From assembly GCA_016931035.1 (NCBI GenBank), contig JAFGFN010000053.1, positions 1-54,625 on the forward strand: 54,625 nucleotides of DNA. The letters are read 5' to 3'. Below are positions 34,383 to 42,264 of the stretch, in pieces. Made by a program: the position numbers and the translations under genes. The notes under the pieces were generated by a model. That model did no database searches, had not been told where the DNA came from, and worked only from the letters and a program-made list of their open reading frames with translations. The stretch comes from Candidatus Sumerlaeota bacterium. GTDB lineage: Bacteria > Sumerlaeota > Sumerlaeia > UBA8349. Each line of letters opens with the position of its first letter. The stretch's first letter is position 1.

Positions 34383-34421
34383 GTGGCTTTGTGGGAGAAA
34401 ATACCTCCAATGTGGGAGAAA
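34383..34421 (+). promoter_or_regulatory. MraZ-box-like GTGG repeats upstream of mraZ
   Basis: Two identical copies of tgtgggagaaaat, 21 bp apart (about two helical turns; GTGG at 34391 and 34412), with a third GTGG at 34383. MraZ autoregulates by binding direct repeats with a GTGG/TGGG core just upstream of its own gene; these lie 90-125 bases before the mraZ ATG. Spacing (8 and 21 bp) differs from the even 10-bp spacing I recall from E. coli, so the exact operator is uncertain. Confidence 0.5.
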
Positions 34422-34508
34422 ATGTCAAGACCTCCCATGCTCGGGACGATCCGCAAAGCGTAAGTTGTGTTTGCTCCATCCTTTCGGAAGCGTGAACGGC
34501 GATCGGAA

Positions 34509-34991
34509 ATGGCAAAGAGTGTTCCGACAGTCGGTTTCATCGGAAAACACGATCTGCGGATCGACGACAAGGGCCGCGTGACCATGCCCGCGCGGTTCAA
34601 GTCCGTTCTCAAAGAGCAGTACGCGAGCGACGACATGCAGGTGGTCGTGAGCGTCTCGCTCGATCTCAACCTGCGCGTGTTGCCGCTCTCGCAGTACGCG
34701 AATCTGGCGGAGGAATACGAGAAGTACTCGGACCTGGACGAGGAAGCCCGCCGGCTCAAGGAGTTCCTGACCGGCCTGGCCACGATCGAGAAGATCGACG
34801 CGGGAGGCCGAATCCGTTTGAGCGGCGACCTGCGCGAGATCGCCGGTCTGGATCGCGACGCGACTCTGATCGGCCGCAACCACTCGTTCGAGATTTGGAG
34901 TCGCAACCGTTGGAACGAGACGCAATCGACCACGTTGCGCGATCTCAAGCACTTGACTGAGCAGGTACGTCAGAAGAACTGGGCGTCCTGA
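34509..34991 (+). CDS. mraZ: Division/cell-wall cluster regulator MraZ
   Basis: 160-residue AbrB-fold protein and first gene of the dcw cluster. The first SpoVT/AbrB-like half has GKHDLRIDDKGRVTMPARFKSVL; the second has EKIDAGGRIRLSGDLREIAGLDRDATLIGRNHSFEIWSRNRW. Both DxKGR/DxxGRIxL repeats typical of MraZ are intact. I start at ATG 34509 (MAKSVPTVGFIGKH), since the in-frame residues before it are not family-like. It probably binds the GTGG repeats upstream and represses its own operon. rsmH follows 75 bp later. Confidence 0.95.
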   Translation: MAKSVPTVGFIGKHDLRIDDKGRVTMPARFKSVLKEQYASDDMQVVVSVSLDLNLRVLPLSQYANLAEEYEKYSDLDEEARRLKEFLTGLATIEKIDAGGRIRLSGDLREIAGLDRDATLIGRNHSFEIWSRNRWNETQSTTLRDLKHLTEQVRQKNWAS

Positions 34992-35066
34992 CCGCGGATA
35001 GAAGGCGAAACGCCATTCAAGGCCCCATGGAGAACTCGAGAAGCCGCAAAAGAACCCGGGGTTGAG

Positions 35067-36014
35067 ATGGAAGCGACTTACCACCAACCCGCGATGGTCG
35101 AGGAGGTGACCCGACTCTTACAGCCCCGTCCCGGAGACACGATTGTGGACTGCAATCTCGGAACGGGGGGACATAGTCTTGCGTTGCTCGAAGCGTGTGG
35201 AGGGAGGGGTTTCCTGGTCGGTCTCGATCTGGACGATGCCGTGCTCCTGCTGGCCCGTCAACGATTCCGCTCCCGTGAAATTCCTTCCCGCTCCTATGCT
35301 CTCGTCCAAGCGAACCACTCCGACCTGGCCCAGGTACTGGGCAGCCTGGGCTTGACCGGCGCCGATCGGATCGTGATGGACCTGGGTGCCTCCTCCCTCC
35401 ACTATGACGACCCCGCCCGCGGGTTCAGCCTTCAGGCCGAGGGACCTCTGGACATGCGATACGACCGCACCCAAGGCCCGACCGCCGCCGAGATCGTCAA
35501 CACGTGGGGCGAGCGCGAACTCTCGCGGCTCTTTCGCCAGGAAGGCGACGAACGCTGGGCCGCGCGAATCGTCCGGCGGATCGTGGCGCGACGCAGCGAA
35601 CGGCCGTTCGAGACGACGGCGGATTTGGCCCGGGAAGTGGGCGCGGCGATCCCGCGCAAGGCCTGGTCGCCGCGGATTCACCCGGCAACGCGCGTTTTCC
35701 TCGCGCTCCGGGTCGAAGTCAACGACGAGGTCCGTTCGCTCGAAGAGGCCCTCGCCGCCGCCCTCGAAGCGCTGAAACCCAAGGGACGTCTGGCCGTCCT
35801 GACGTTCCAGAGCAACGAAGACCGCCGGACCAAACGAATTCTCAGGGAGGCGTGTCGCGACCGGATCGACGAAGCGGACCCTTGGGGACGAGTGAAAGAA
35901 CCGGCAAAGTTCCGGGACTTGACGAAAAAGCCCTTGGGGCCGTCGCCGGAAGAGATCGAGAAGAACCCCCGGGCGCGGAGCGCCCGGCTCAGAGGAGTCG
36001 AGAGGCTCGATTGA
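35067..36014 (+). CDS. rsmH: 16S rRNA (cytosine1402-N4) methyltransferase RsmH (MraW)
   Basis: 315-residue SAM-dependent methyltransferase that acts on N4 of C1402 in the ribosomal P site. Seen: YHQPAMVEEVTRLL, the SAM loop VDCNLGTGGHSLALLE, MDLGASSLHYDDPARGFSLQAEGPLDMRYD, AAEIVNTWGERELSRLFRQEGDERWAARIVRRI, and NPRARSARLRGVER at the end. The C-terminal motif usually written SFHSLEDR reads TFQSNEDR here, with Gln and Asn replacing His and Leu. The SAM site and overall length are normal. It lies between mraZ and ftsL as in most dcw clusters. Confidence 0.95.
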   Translation: MEATYHQPAMVEEVTRLLQPRPGDTIVDCNLGTGGHSLALLEACGGRGFLVGLDLDDAVLLLARQRFRSREIPSRSYALVQANHSDLAQVLGSLGLTGADRIVMDLGASSLHYDDPARGFSLQAEGPLDMRYDRTQGPTAAEIVNTWGERELSRLFRQEGDERWAARIVRRIVARRSERPFETTADLAREVGAAIPRKAWSPRIHPATRVFLALRVEVNDEVRSLEEALAAALEALKPKGRLAVLTFQSNEDRRTKRILREACRDRIDEADPWGRVKEPAKFRDLTKKPLGPSPEEIEKNPRARSARLRGVERLD

Positions 36015-36036
36015 CTAAGGCGAAGAGGCAAGAACA

Positions 36037-36516
36037 ATGACACCGCTCACTCGCTGCGACCTCCGCCGCCGATCGAAAAGAGTCCTGCGCCCCGCCATGA
36101 CCCTGTGGGCTTTCGTCACCGTCGGGACGCTATGCGTGCTGTCGCTCGCCCAGGTTCATCTGCGTTTCATGACGCGCGACCTCAAGATCGAGACCCGCAG
36201 TCTCCAACAGGTGGGCGCCGAGCTGACGAACGAGAAAAACAGCCTGATCTCGCAGGTGGAAGAGCTCAAGCGCTACGATCGTTTGCGCCAGTATGCCGAG
36301 AGCGAGCTCGGCCTGTGCAAGTGCCCGCCCTCGCGGGTTCGCAGGGTCGAAGCGGCCCCGGCGGCCGTCGCGCGATGGGGCGACATACAGGATGCGATCG
36401 CCGAGGTCCCCGGGGGCGACAGCCCGACGGAGAACCTTCTGGCGACCGTAGGGGAGAAGATGATCACCTGGTCCAACGTGGCGTTGGCCCGGGACGTATC
36501 GCACCGAACGCAATGA
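36037..36516 (+). CDS. ftsL: FtsL-like division protein
   Basis: 159 residues, with a short basic cytoplasmic segment (RCDLRRRSKRVLR), one membrane segment at about 21-41 (MTLWAFVTVGTLCVLSLAQV), and a periplasmic heptad stretch (about 48-80, SLQQVGAELTNEKNSLISQVEELKR) ending in YAESELGL, the equivalent of the usual A-x-x-x-L-G-L. This is the FtsL/DivIC layout, and the position between rsmH and ftsI supports FtsL. The roughly 65-residue tail after the coiled coil, rich in Pro/Ala, is longer than in E. coli FtsL. FtsL bridges FtsQ and FtsB to FtsW-FtsI in the divisome. Confidence 0.85.
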   Translation: MTPLTRCDLRRRSKRVLRPAMTLWAFVTVGTLCVLSLAQVHLRFMTRDLKIETRSLQQVGAELTNEKNSLISQVEELKRYDRLRQYAESELGLCKCPPSRVRRVEAAPAAVARWGDIQDAIAEVPGGDSPTENLLATVGEKMITWSNVALARDVSHRTQ

Positions 36517-37059
36517 AGTCGCCGACGGGCCGCCGCGCCCCCGGCGATTTCCCCAGGACCTCGCATCCCAAGCAGGTCCGAAGGGCGAGCCGTACGGCAG
36601 GACGCCCTTGGTTCTTTCACAACGACCTTTAAAGATTGATCAGGCCGGTTCCGGCTCCCTGTCGAATGTCCCGAGGATCCCGATCCCGTTGCTCCGTTCC
36701 CTATTCCCGTTCCTCGCCCGAGTTCCCGTCGCCCGCAGCTCCGTTGCCTTTCCCGAAGACGCTTTCTCCAGCTGCGTTGTTCCCGACCTTCGCTCTCGTT
36801 GCCCTCGTTCCCGTTCCGCCGAACCGCCGACGTTCCCGCACCGGCTCCAGCCTGCACCGTCCCGTAGATGAAACTCCGACTGGCTGCCCCCTGGTCACGA
36901 GTTTTCATGCCGGCCTGATCATTTTGTTTGCGATGCGCGAAGGCCGCGGCCCGCGGCCTTCGCGTCTCGCAGCGCGGTACACGCATTCCCCCCTCTTCCT
37001 TGTCCCGAAACCCGCCGGATTCTGTTGTTCCGGTATCAGAATTCACAGGAGCCGAAACC
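36517..37059. other. Unusual 543-bp gap between ftsL and ftsI
   Basis: No gene is supported. The segment at about 36660-36850 is a pyrimidine-biased low-complexity tract of recurring cgttcc / ttcccg words. A near-perfect palindrome lies at 36936-36964. The last 20 bases carry AGGAG for ftsI. In most dcw clusters ftsL and ftsI are nearly adjacent. Confidence 0.6.
36936..36964. repeat. 14-bp perfect palindrome (GC-rich hairpin)
   Basis: cgcgaaggccgcgg, one central C, then ccgcggccttcgcg: a perfect 14-bp inverted repeat. No T-run follows, so it is not a classic intrinsic terminator. It lies about 95 bases upstream of ftsI and could act as an mRNA processing or attenuation structure, or as a protein-binding palindrome. 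Confidence 0.8.
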
Positions 37060-39111
37060 ATGGCCGCGCCCAAGCCCATGGAAAGACGGTATTTGCACCG
37101 CATTCTGCTGGTGGCGCTGGCGTTTTCGCTCCTGTTCGGCCTGATTGTCGGCCGACTCTACTTCCTGCAACGACTCCGTCACGACTATTACGTCGCCAAA
37201 GCGGCGGCGCAGCAGATCCGAACCGTCTCGATCACGCCGCGACGCGGCGCCGTCTTCAGCGGCGAGGGGCATTTTCTTGCCAACAGCGAATTTCTCGAAA
37301 CCGCCTACATCGTTCCAAACCTCGTAAAAACCGATCCCGGCTATCGCCACGATCTGGCCATCGACCTGGCCGACTGCCTGGGACTCGACATCGCGAGCGT
37401 GAAGCGCAAGCTCCGGGCCAAACGCGACACGGTCCTCGCGCGCAAGCTCCCCGAGTCGAAAGTCTGGGAGCTGGAGGGCCTTTGCCGCGAGTACGGCCTT
37501 CCCGACCAGGCGTTCTACACCCGCCAGGAAGGCAAGCGCCGCTATCCGCAAGGGTCGCTGGCCGCGCACGTCGTCGGTCTGACCAAGACCGACGACTATG
37601 GCGACAACACCGGGCTGAGCGGCATCGAACTCGTCTACGACAAGTATCTGGCCGGTTCGCCGTCGAGCGAGAAGGTCGAGGTCAACGTCGCCGGTCGCGG
37701 CCTCTCGCCCCTGGCCTCCGAGGCGTATCTCCGCGCCGCGGGAAACAACGTGCGCCTGACGATCGACGAGGCGATCCAGCACTACGCCGAGAGCGCCCTG
37801 CGCGAACAGGTGGAGAAGTACCAGGCCTTGGGTGGGGTTTGCGTCGCCGTCGAGGTCGGAACCGGCGCCGTGCTGGCCATGGCGTCCGAACCCACGTTCG
37901 ACCCGAACGAACGCGACGTCGTTCCACCCGAAAACATGCGGAACCGGTGCGTCGTCGACGCGATATCCCCCGGGTCGGTGATGAAGATATTCACGGCCAC
38001 CGCCCTCCTCGAACGCAACCGGATGAATCCGTACGAGCTGATCGATTGCCACCGCGGGCGCTACCAGTTCTTCTCGGGCCGCAACGCCTACCGGATCCGC
38101 GACGCCCACGAGATGGGCGTGGTCGAGATTCACGAGGCGTTCGCCGAATCGAGCAACGTGGCGTTCGCCCACCTCGGGCGGCGGCTCGAGAAGCGCGAGC
38201 ACTACGATCAACTCGTTTTGTTCGGCTTTGGAAGCGAGACCGGCATCGACCTGCCGGGCGAGGCCTCGGGGATCATGCACGGACTGGAGCGATGGTACCC
38301 GGCCACTCAGATTTCCGTCTCGATCGGCTATGGCATCACCGTCACGCCCATCCAAGTCGCCGCGGCCGTGGCCGCCATCGCCAACAAGGGAGTCTACGTG
38401 AGGCCGCACCTTCTCGCCGAGATTCGCTCTCCCAAGGGCGAGCTGGTCTTCAGGCACGAACCCGAGGCGCTCAGGCGGGTCTGCTCGCCCCAGACCTCGC
38501 AAATCGTCCTCAACCTGATGGAAGAGGTGGTGACCAACGGAACGGGGACCAACGCCCAGCTCCCCGGCTATCGTGTGGGCGGCAAAACCGGCACGACGAT
38601 CAAGGACGACGGCGTCGTCGGCGAGGAGTCCGAGGGCAAACGCTACTACGCCTCTTTTGTCGCCGTGCTTCCCGTCGAGCGCCCGCGTCTCGCAATCTAC
38701 TGCTGGATCGACGAGCCGCAAGGCGCCAAATACGGAGGCGACGTAGCCGCGCCGGTCGTCCGAGCCGTCGCTTCGGAAGCCGTGCGCTTGCTCGACATCA
38801 AACCCAGCCGAGAGATCCCTTCGCGTCCCGACGCGATCGAAGAAATCGAACCGCGATTCGAACAGGACACGTTGGACTCCGTCTTGGCCGAGGCTACGGA
38901 GGACGGACCGGCTCTTCCGCTCGCCTCGGGCGGCGCGCGGAGCATGCCCGACCTGCGCGGTCTGACGATCCGCGAGGCGGCGCTCGAATTGCAGCACAAC
39001 GGGGTGGACGCCCAACTTGTCGGCTGGGGAGTGGCCACCCAGCAAAACCCGGCGCCGGGCGAGAGACTCTCGGCCAAGAGGGGACTTGTGTTCTTTTCGC
39101 CGGTCAACTGA
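37060..39111 (+). CDS. ftsI: Septal transpeptidase FtsI (PBP) with C-terminal PASTA domain
   Basis: 683-residue class B penicillin-binding protein that crosslinks septal peptidoglycan with FtsW. One N-terminal membrane segment (about 12-36, ILLVALAFSLLFGLIVGRLYF) precedes a dimerisation-type domain (RRGAVFSGEGHFLANS). The transpeptidase domain has S306-V-M-K309 (PGSVMK), S364-S-N366 and K509-T-G. Near the C-terminus a PASTA repeat (MPDLRGLTIREAALELQHNG...VATQQNPAPGERL) is present, as in SpoVD/PBP2x-type proteins rather than E. coli FtsI. The ATG at 37060 has AGGAG eight bases upstream; the longer upstream frame is non-coding. Confidence 0.95.
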   Translation: MAAPKPMERRYLHRILLVALAFSLLFGLIVGRLYFLQRLRHDYYVAKAAAQQIRTVSITPRRGAVFSGEGHFLANSEFLETAYIVPNLVKTDPGYRHDLAIDLADCLGLDIASVKRKLRAKRDTVLARKLPESKVWELEGLCREYGLPDQAFYTRQEGKRRYPQGSLAAHVVGLTKTDDYGDNTGLSGIELVYDKYLAGSPSSEKVEVNVAGRGLSPLASEAYLRAAGNNVRLTIDEAIQHYAESALREQVEKYQALGGVCVAVEVGTGAVLAMASEPTFDPNERDVVPPENMRNRCVVDAISPGSVMKIFTATALLERNRMNPYELIDCHRGRYQFFSGRNAYRIRDAHEMGVVEIHEAFAESSNVAFAHLGRRLEKREHYDQLVLFGFGSETGIDLPGEASGIMHGLERWYPATQISVSIGYGITVTPIQVAAAVAAIANKGVYVRPHLLAEIRSPKGELVFRHEPEALRRVCSPQTSQIVLNLMEEVVTNGTGTNAQLPGYRVGGKTGTTIKDDGVVGEESEGKRYYASFVAVLPVERPRLAIYCWIDEPQGAKYGGDVAAPVVRAVASEAVRLLDIKPSREIPSRPDAIEEIEPRFEQDTLDSVLAEATEDGPALPLASGGARSMPDLRGLTIREAALELQHNGVDAQLVGWGVATQQNPAPGERLSAKRGLVFFSPVN

Positions 39112-39168
39112 CTGGGGTGAAACCTCGGGCCGGGCGGCCGGCCGATTCCTGAAGCCTGTGCCGGCTTC

Positions 39169-39197
39169 TGGAGATTCGCGCGCCTCAGTGATAGAAT
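39169..39197 (+). promoter_or_regulatory. Possible extended -10 promoter before murE
   Basis: TGGAGA (39169-39174, four of six to TTGACA), a 17-base spacer ending in TGA, then TAGAAT (39192-39197). The TG just before the -10 gives the extended form. It sits in the 141-bp gap between ftsI and murE, about 55 bases before the murE ATG, and may boost the mur part of the cluster. Confidence 0.4.
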
Positions 39198-39252
39198 CGC
39201 CCAGATACCGCGAAGCCGCCGACCTGAATCCGGACGCGATGGACAGCGCAGC

Positions 39253-40794
39253 ATGACGGCTCTCGATAAGCCCCACTCCCTTGCGGATTCCCTCTCCGAC
39301 GTTCACCCGCGTACGCTGGGCGAATGGTTCGCCTCGGCGTGCGTGGCTTTGCCGCCCGGCGCGAATCCCGATTTGCCTATCGAAAGTTTCGAGGAAGACT
39401 CGCGGGCGGTTCGTCTGGAAGGGGCGTTCATCGCCGTCCGAGGGGAGGCCGTCGACGGACATCGATTCATTCCCTCGGCGCTCGAAGCGGGCGCCGCGAT
39501 CGCGATCTGCGAGACCCCGCCCGAAGGGGCGGATCCCTCGCGCATCGTTCGTCTCGACGACACCCGCTCCGCATTGGGCCGCCTGGCGCACGCCTGGTGG
39601 GATTGGCCGACCCGCGACATGAAGGCGGTCGGGGTGACGGGCACGAACGGCAAGACGACTACGGCCTACCTGATCGAATCGGTTCTTCGCCGCGCCGGGC
39701 TCGAACCCGCCTTGTTCGGAACGGTCGAGTATCGCTTCTCGGGCCACACCGAACCCGCGCCGACGACGACCCCGGGCGCGCTGTATCTGGCGCGGATGTT
39801 GGCCCGCGCGCATCGGGCCGGAGCGCGCAGTCTCGCGATGGAAGTGAGCAGCCACGCCCTTTGGCAACGTCGCGTCGAGGCGATCGACTTCGACGTCGCC
39901 CTGATGACGAATCTCACACAGGACCATCTCGACTATCACCGCACGATGGAGGAATACGCCGAGGCCAAGCGATTGCTCTTCACGCGATGCCGTCCGCGCG
40001 CCGCGGCGTTCAACCTCGACGACGCGACGGCCCGACGGTTCTCCGACGAGTTCCAGGGGCGGAAATACACCTTCTCACTCGATCCCGCGGGCGACGCGGA
40101 CATCGTCCCCGAACGACTCGATCTCGATTCCGAAGGCGTCCGGATGCGGGTCCGCGCGCCCGACCGTGAGCCGCTGGAACTGCGGTCCGCGCTCCGCGGG
40201 CGATTCAACGCCTCGAATCTTCTTGCCGCCCTGTCCGCGGCGGTCGCTCTCGATCTCGACTCGGCCGCGATCGTCGAGGGACTCGAATCGATGCGCGGCG
40301 CCCCCGGCCGGTTCGAAGCGGTCGAGACGGGTCGGCCGTTTACCGTCTACGTGGACTACGCCCACACGCCCGACGCCGTCGAGCGAATCCTCGAGAACGT
40401 TCGGGCGATCACGCGCGGACGCGTGATTGTCGTCCTCGGTTGCGGGGGAGATCGCGATCCGGGCAAGCGGCCCCTGATGGGCGAGGCGATGGGACGGCTT
40501 GCCGACTACTCGATTCTCACCAGCGACAACCCTCGGAGCGAGCCGCCCGAGCGAATCGCCCAAGCGATGGAAGAAGGGATCCGCCGGAGGGTCGGCCCGC
40601 AATCCTATGAAGTGTGTCTCGACCGGCGCGAGGCGATTCGGCGCGCTCTGTCGATCGCCCAACCGGGCGACTCCGTCGTGATCGCGGGGAAGGGACACGA
40701 GTCGTATCAGATCGTCGGCGGGGAGACCCGGCATTTCGACGATCGCGAGGTCGTGCGCGAACTCTGCGCGGAGATGTCGGGTTCGCGCGGATAG
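39253..40794 (+). CDS. murE: UDP-MurNAc-tripeptide synthetase MurE (meso-DAP type)
   Basis: 513-residue Mur ligase that adds the third amino acid to UDP-MurNAc-L-Ala-D-Glu. The ATP loop is GVTGTNGKTTTAYLI; also seen are TTTPGALYLARML, AMEVSSHAL, NLTQDHLDYHRTMEEYAEAKR (carbamylated lysine region) and YAHTPDAVERILENV. The substrate-selecting loop is DNPRSEPP, the DNPR form associated with meso-diaminopimelate rather than lysine, which agrees with a diderm-type wall. It ends with VIAGKGHESYQ. The start at 39253 lacks a strong ribosome site. murF follows 29 bp later. Confidence 0.96.
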   Translation: MTALDKPHSLADSLSDVHPRTLGEWFASACVALPPGANPDLPIESFEEDSRAVRLEGAFIAVRGEAVDGHRFIPSALEAGAAIAICETPPEGADPSRIVRLDDTRSALGRLAHAWWDWPTRDMKAVGVTGTNGKTTTAYLIESVLRRAGLEPALFGTVEYRFSGHTEPAPTTTPGALYLARMLARAHRAGARSLAMEVSSHALWQRRVEAIDFDVALMTNLTQDHLDYHRTMEEYAEAKRLLFTRCRPRAAAFNLDDATARRFSDEFQGRKYTFSLDPAGDADIVPERLDLDSEGVRMRVRAPDREPLELRSALRGRFNASNLLAALSAAVALDLDSAAIVEGLESMRGAPGRFEAVETGRPFTVYVDYAHTPDAVERILENVRAITRGRVIVVLGCGGDRDPGKRPLMGEAMGRLADYSILTSDNPRSEPPERIAQAMEEGIRRRVGPQSYEVCLDRREAIRRALSIAQPGDSVVIAGKGHESYQIVGGETRHFDDREVVRELCAEMSGSRG

Positions 40795-40823
40795 ACCCTG
40801 ACGCGGACCAGCGAGAGACGAAG

Positions 40824-42236
40824 ATGGAACTCACGGCACAGGAAATCGCTCGAGCTACCGACGGAGACTGGCGGTCTGGCGCCCCCGACGCCGCCTTTCG
40901 TCGCGTCTCGACCGACACGCGGCATCTCGCGCAGGGAGACCTCTTCGTTGCGCTGGTGGGCGAGCGCTTCGACGCACACCGCTTTCTCCAACAGGCCGTC
41001 GACGGCGGCGCGGGCGGACTCGTGGTGAACCGCTCGGCGAACACGCGCCACATTCCTCGCGAGACCGCGGTTCTCGAAGTGGCCGATACGCTCCACGCCC
41101 TGGGGAGCATCGGGTCGGCGTGGGCAGACAAGTGCTCTGCGCGTCGTCTAGCCGTGGTGGGGAGTTCAGGCAAGACCACGACCAAGGAGATGATGGCCGC
41201 CGTCCTTGCACCACTCGGCTCGACCCACATCACCGCGGGGAACCAGAACAACCGCATCGGGGTGCCGCTGACTCTTCTCGGACTCGACTTCCAACACCGG
41301 TGGGCCATCGTCGAACTCGGCATGAACCAGCCGAGCGAGCTGGCCGAACTCACGCGCATCTCGGACCCCGATCTGCTCCTTCTCGTCAACGTCGGCACGG
41401 CGCACATCGGGCGGTTTCGCTCGCAGGAAGACCTTCTGCTGGCGAAGGGCGAGTCCGTCCGTTTTCTCCAGCCCGAAGCCCCGATCGTCTATAACTTCGA
41501 TTGCGAGAACTGTCGCGCCATCGTCCGGCGCTGGGGCCAGGGACATCCGATCATGACGTTTTCGATATCCCAACCCGCCGAAGTCTGGGCCAGGAACATC
41601 CGCTCGGTTCGGGGCGAGCCGTTTCGATTCGATCTCGAAATCGCAGGACGGACCGCTGCCGTCGATCTGCACGTTTTCGGACTCTACAACGTGGCCAATT
41701 CCGTCGCGGCGGCCGCCGGAGCGTTCGCCTTGGGCGCGGACCCCGACGCGATCGCGCACGGGCTCTCGACGTTTCGCGGCAGCGCGATGCGGTCGGAAAT
41801 CCTCCAGGTGGCGGGCACGACGTTCATCCTCGATTGTTACAACGCCAATCCCGAGTCGATGGCCGCCTCGCTCGATTCTCTGGTTCAGGGCGGCGGAACG
41901 CCGGAGGCCGGAGCCGAAGGGAATACCTATCTCGTCCTGGGAGACATGCTCGAGTTGGGGTCCGCCGCCGAAGAGGCTCATCGTCGAATCGGACGACTCG
42001 TCGCCGAGATGGCGCCCAACGGCGTGTTCGCAGTGGGCGAGATCACGCCGTGCCTCATAGAAGAGTGCGCCTCGAGCGTCGCGCAGGCCCGCCACTTCGC
42101 CCGAAAAGAGGACCTGGTCGAGGACCTGCGGTCCAGACTGCGCCCCGGCGACCGCGTCTTCCTCAAAGGCTCGCGCGGGAACCGTCTCGAAACCGTTGCC
42201 GAACAGATCATGGCCGACCTCGGCAAGACTTCATAG
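40824..42236 (+). CDS. murF: UDP-MurNAc-tripeptide--D-Ala-D-Ala ligase MurF
   Basis: 470-residue Mur ligase. It opens MELTAQEIARATDGDW; the substrate-binding N-domain contains RRVSTDTRHLAQGDLFVAL. The ATP loop is VVGSSGKTTTKEMMAAVL, followed by HITAGNQNNRIGVPLTLLGL, ELGMNQPSELAELTRI and the C-terminal DCYNANPESMAASLDSL and VLGDMLELG. I start at ATG 40824, which follows gagagacgaag; the upstream open frame belongs to the end of murE in another phase. The DAP-type tripeptide from MurE would be its substrate. Confidence 0.96.
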   Translation: MELTAQEIARATDGDWRSGAPDAAFRRVSTDTRHLAQGDLFVALVGERFDAHRFLQQAVDGGAGGLVVNRSANTRHIPRETAVLEVADTLHALGSIGSAWADKCSARRLAVVGSSGKTTTKEMMAAVLAPLGSTHITAGNQNNRIGVPLTLLGLDFQHRWAIVELGMNQPSELAELTRISDPDLLLLVNVGTAHIGRFRSQEDLLLAKGESVRFLQPEAPIVYNFDCENCRAIVRRWGQGHPIMTFSISQPAEVWARNIRSVRGEPFRFDLEIAGRTAAVDLHVFGLYNVANSVAAAAGAFALGADPDAIAHGLSTFRGSAMRSEILQVAGTTFILDCYNANPESMAASLDSLVQGGGTPEAGAEGNTYLVLGDMLELGSAAEEAHRRIGRLVAEMAPNGVFAVGEITPCLIEECASSVAQARHFARKEDLVEDLRSRLRPGDRVFLKGSRGNRLETVAEQIMADLGKTS

Positions 42237-42264
42237 AAAGGCTCGCATCAGAGATTCCTAACCG

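Larger units (their letters stand above)
33936..34508. other. Divergent intergenic region between glycan locus and dcw cluster
   Basis: About 570 bases without a gene, separating minus-strand DUF362 from plus-strand mraZ. It holds a minus-strand promoter match (34086-34115), a 9-bp inverted repeat gtctcgaac/gttcgagac (34194-34202 and 34215-34223), a small gcc-TTCA-ggc hairpin-like motif near 34310, and MraZ-box-like repeats at 34383-34421. The right third is less GC-rich, as expected of regulatory DNA. No clear sigma70 promoter for mraZ was identified. Confidence 0.55.

Noticed and set aside
36660..36870. Coding region in the ftsL-ftsI gap
   Set aside because: Open frames exist on both strands, but translations are Pro/Arg/Ser-rich low complexity from the cgttcc repeats, without a ribosome site or conserved motif.
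37036..39939. Very long minus-strand open frame opposite ftsI and murE
   Set aside because: It spans two well-supported plus-strand genes and the gap between them, with no recognisable motif. It is a composition artefact.
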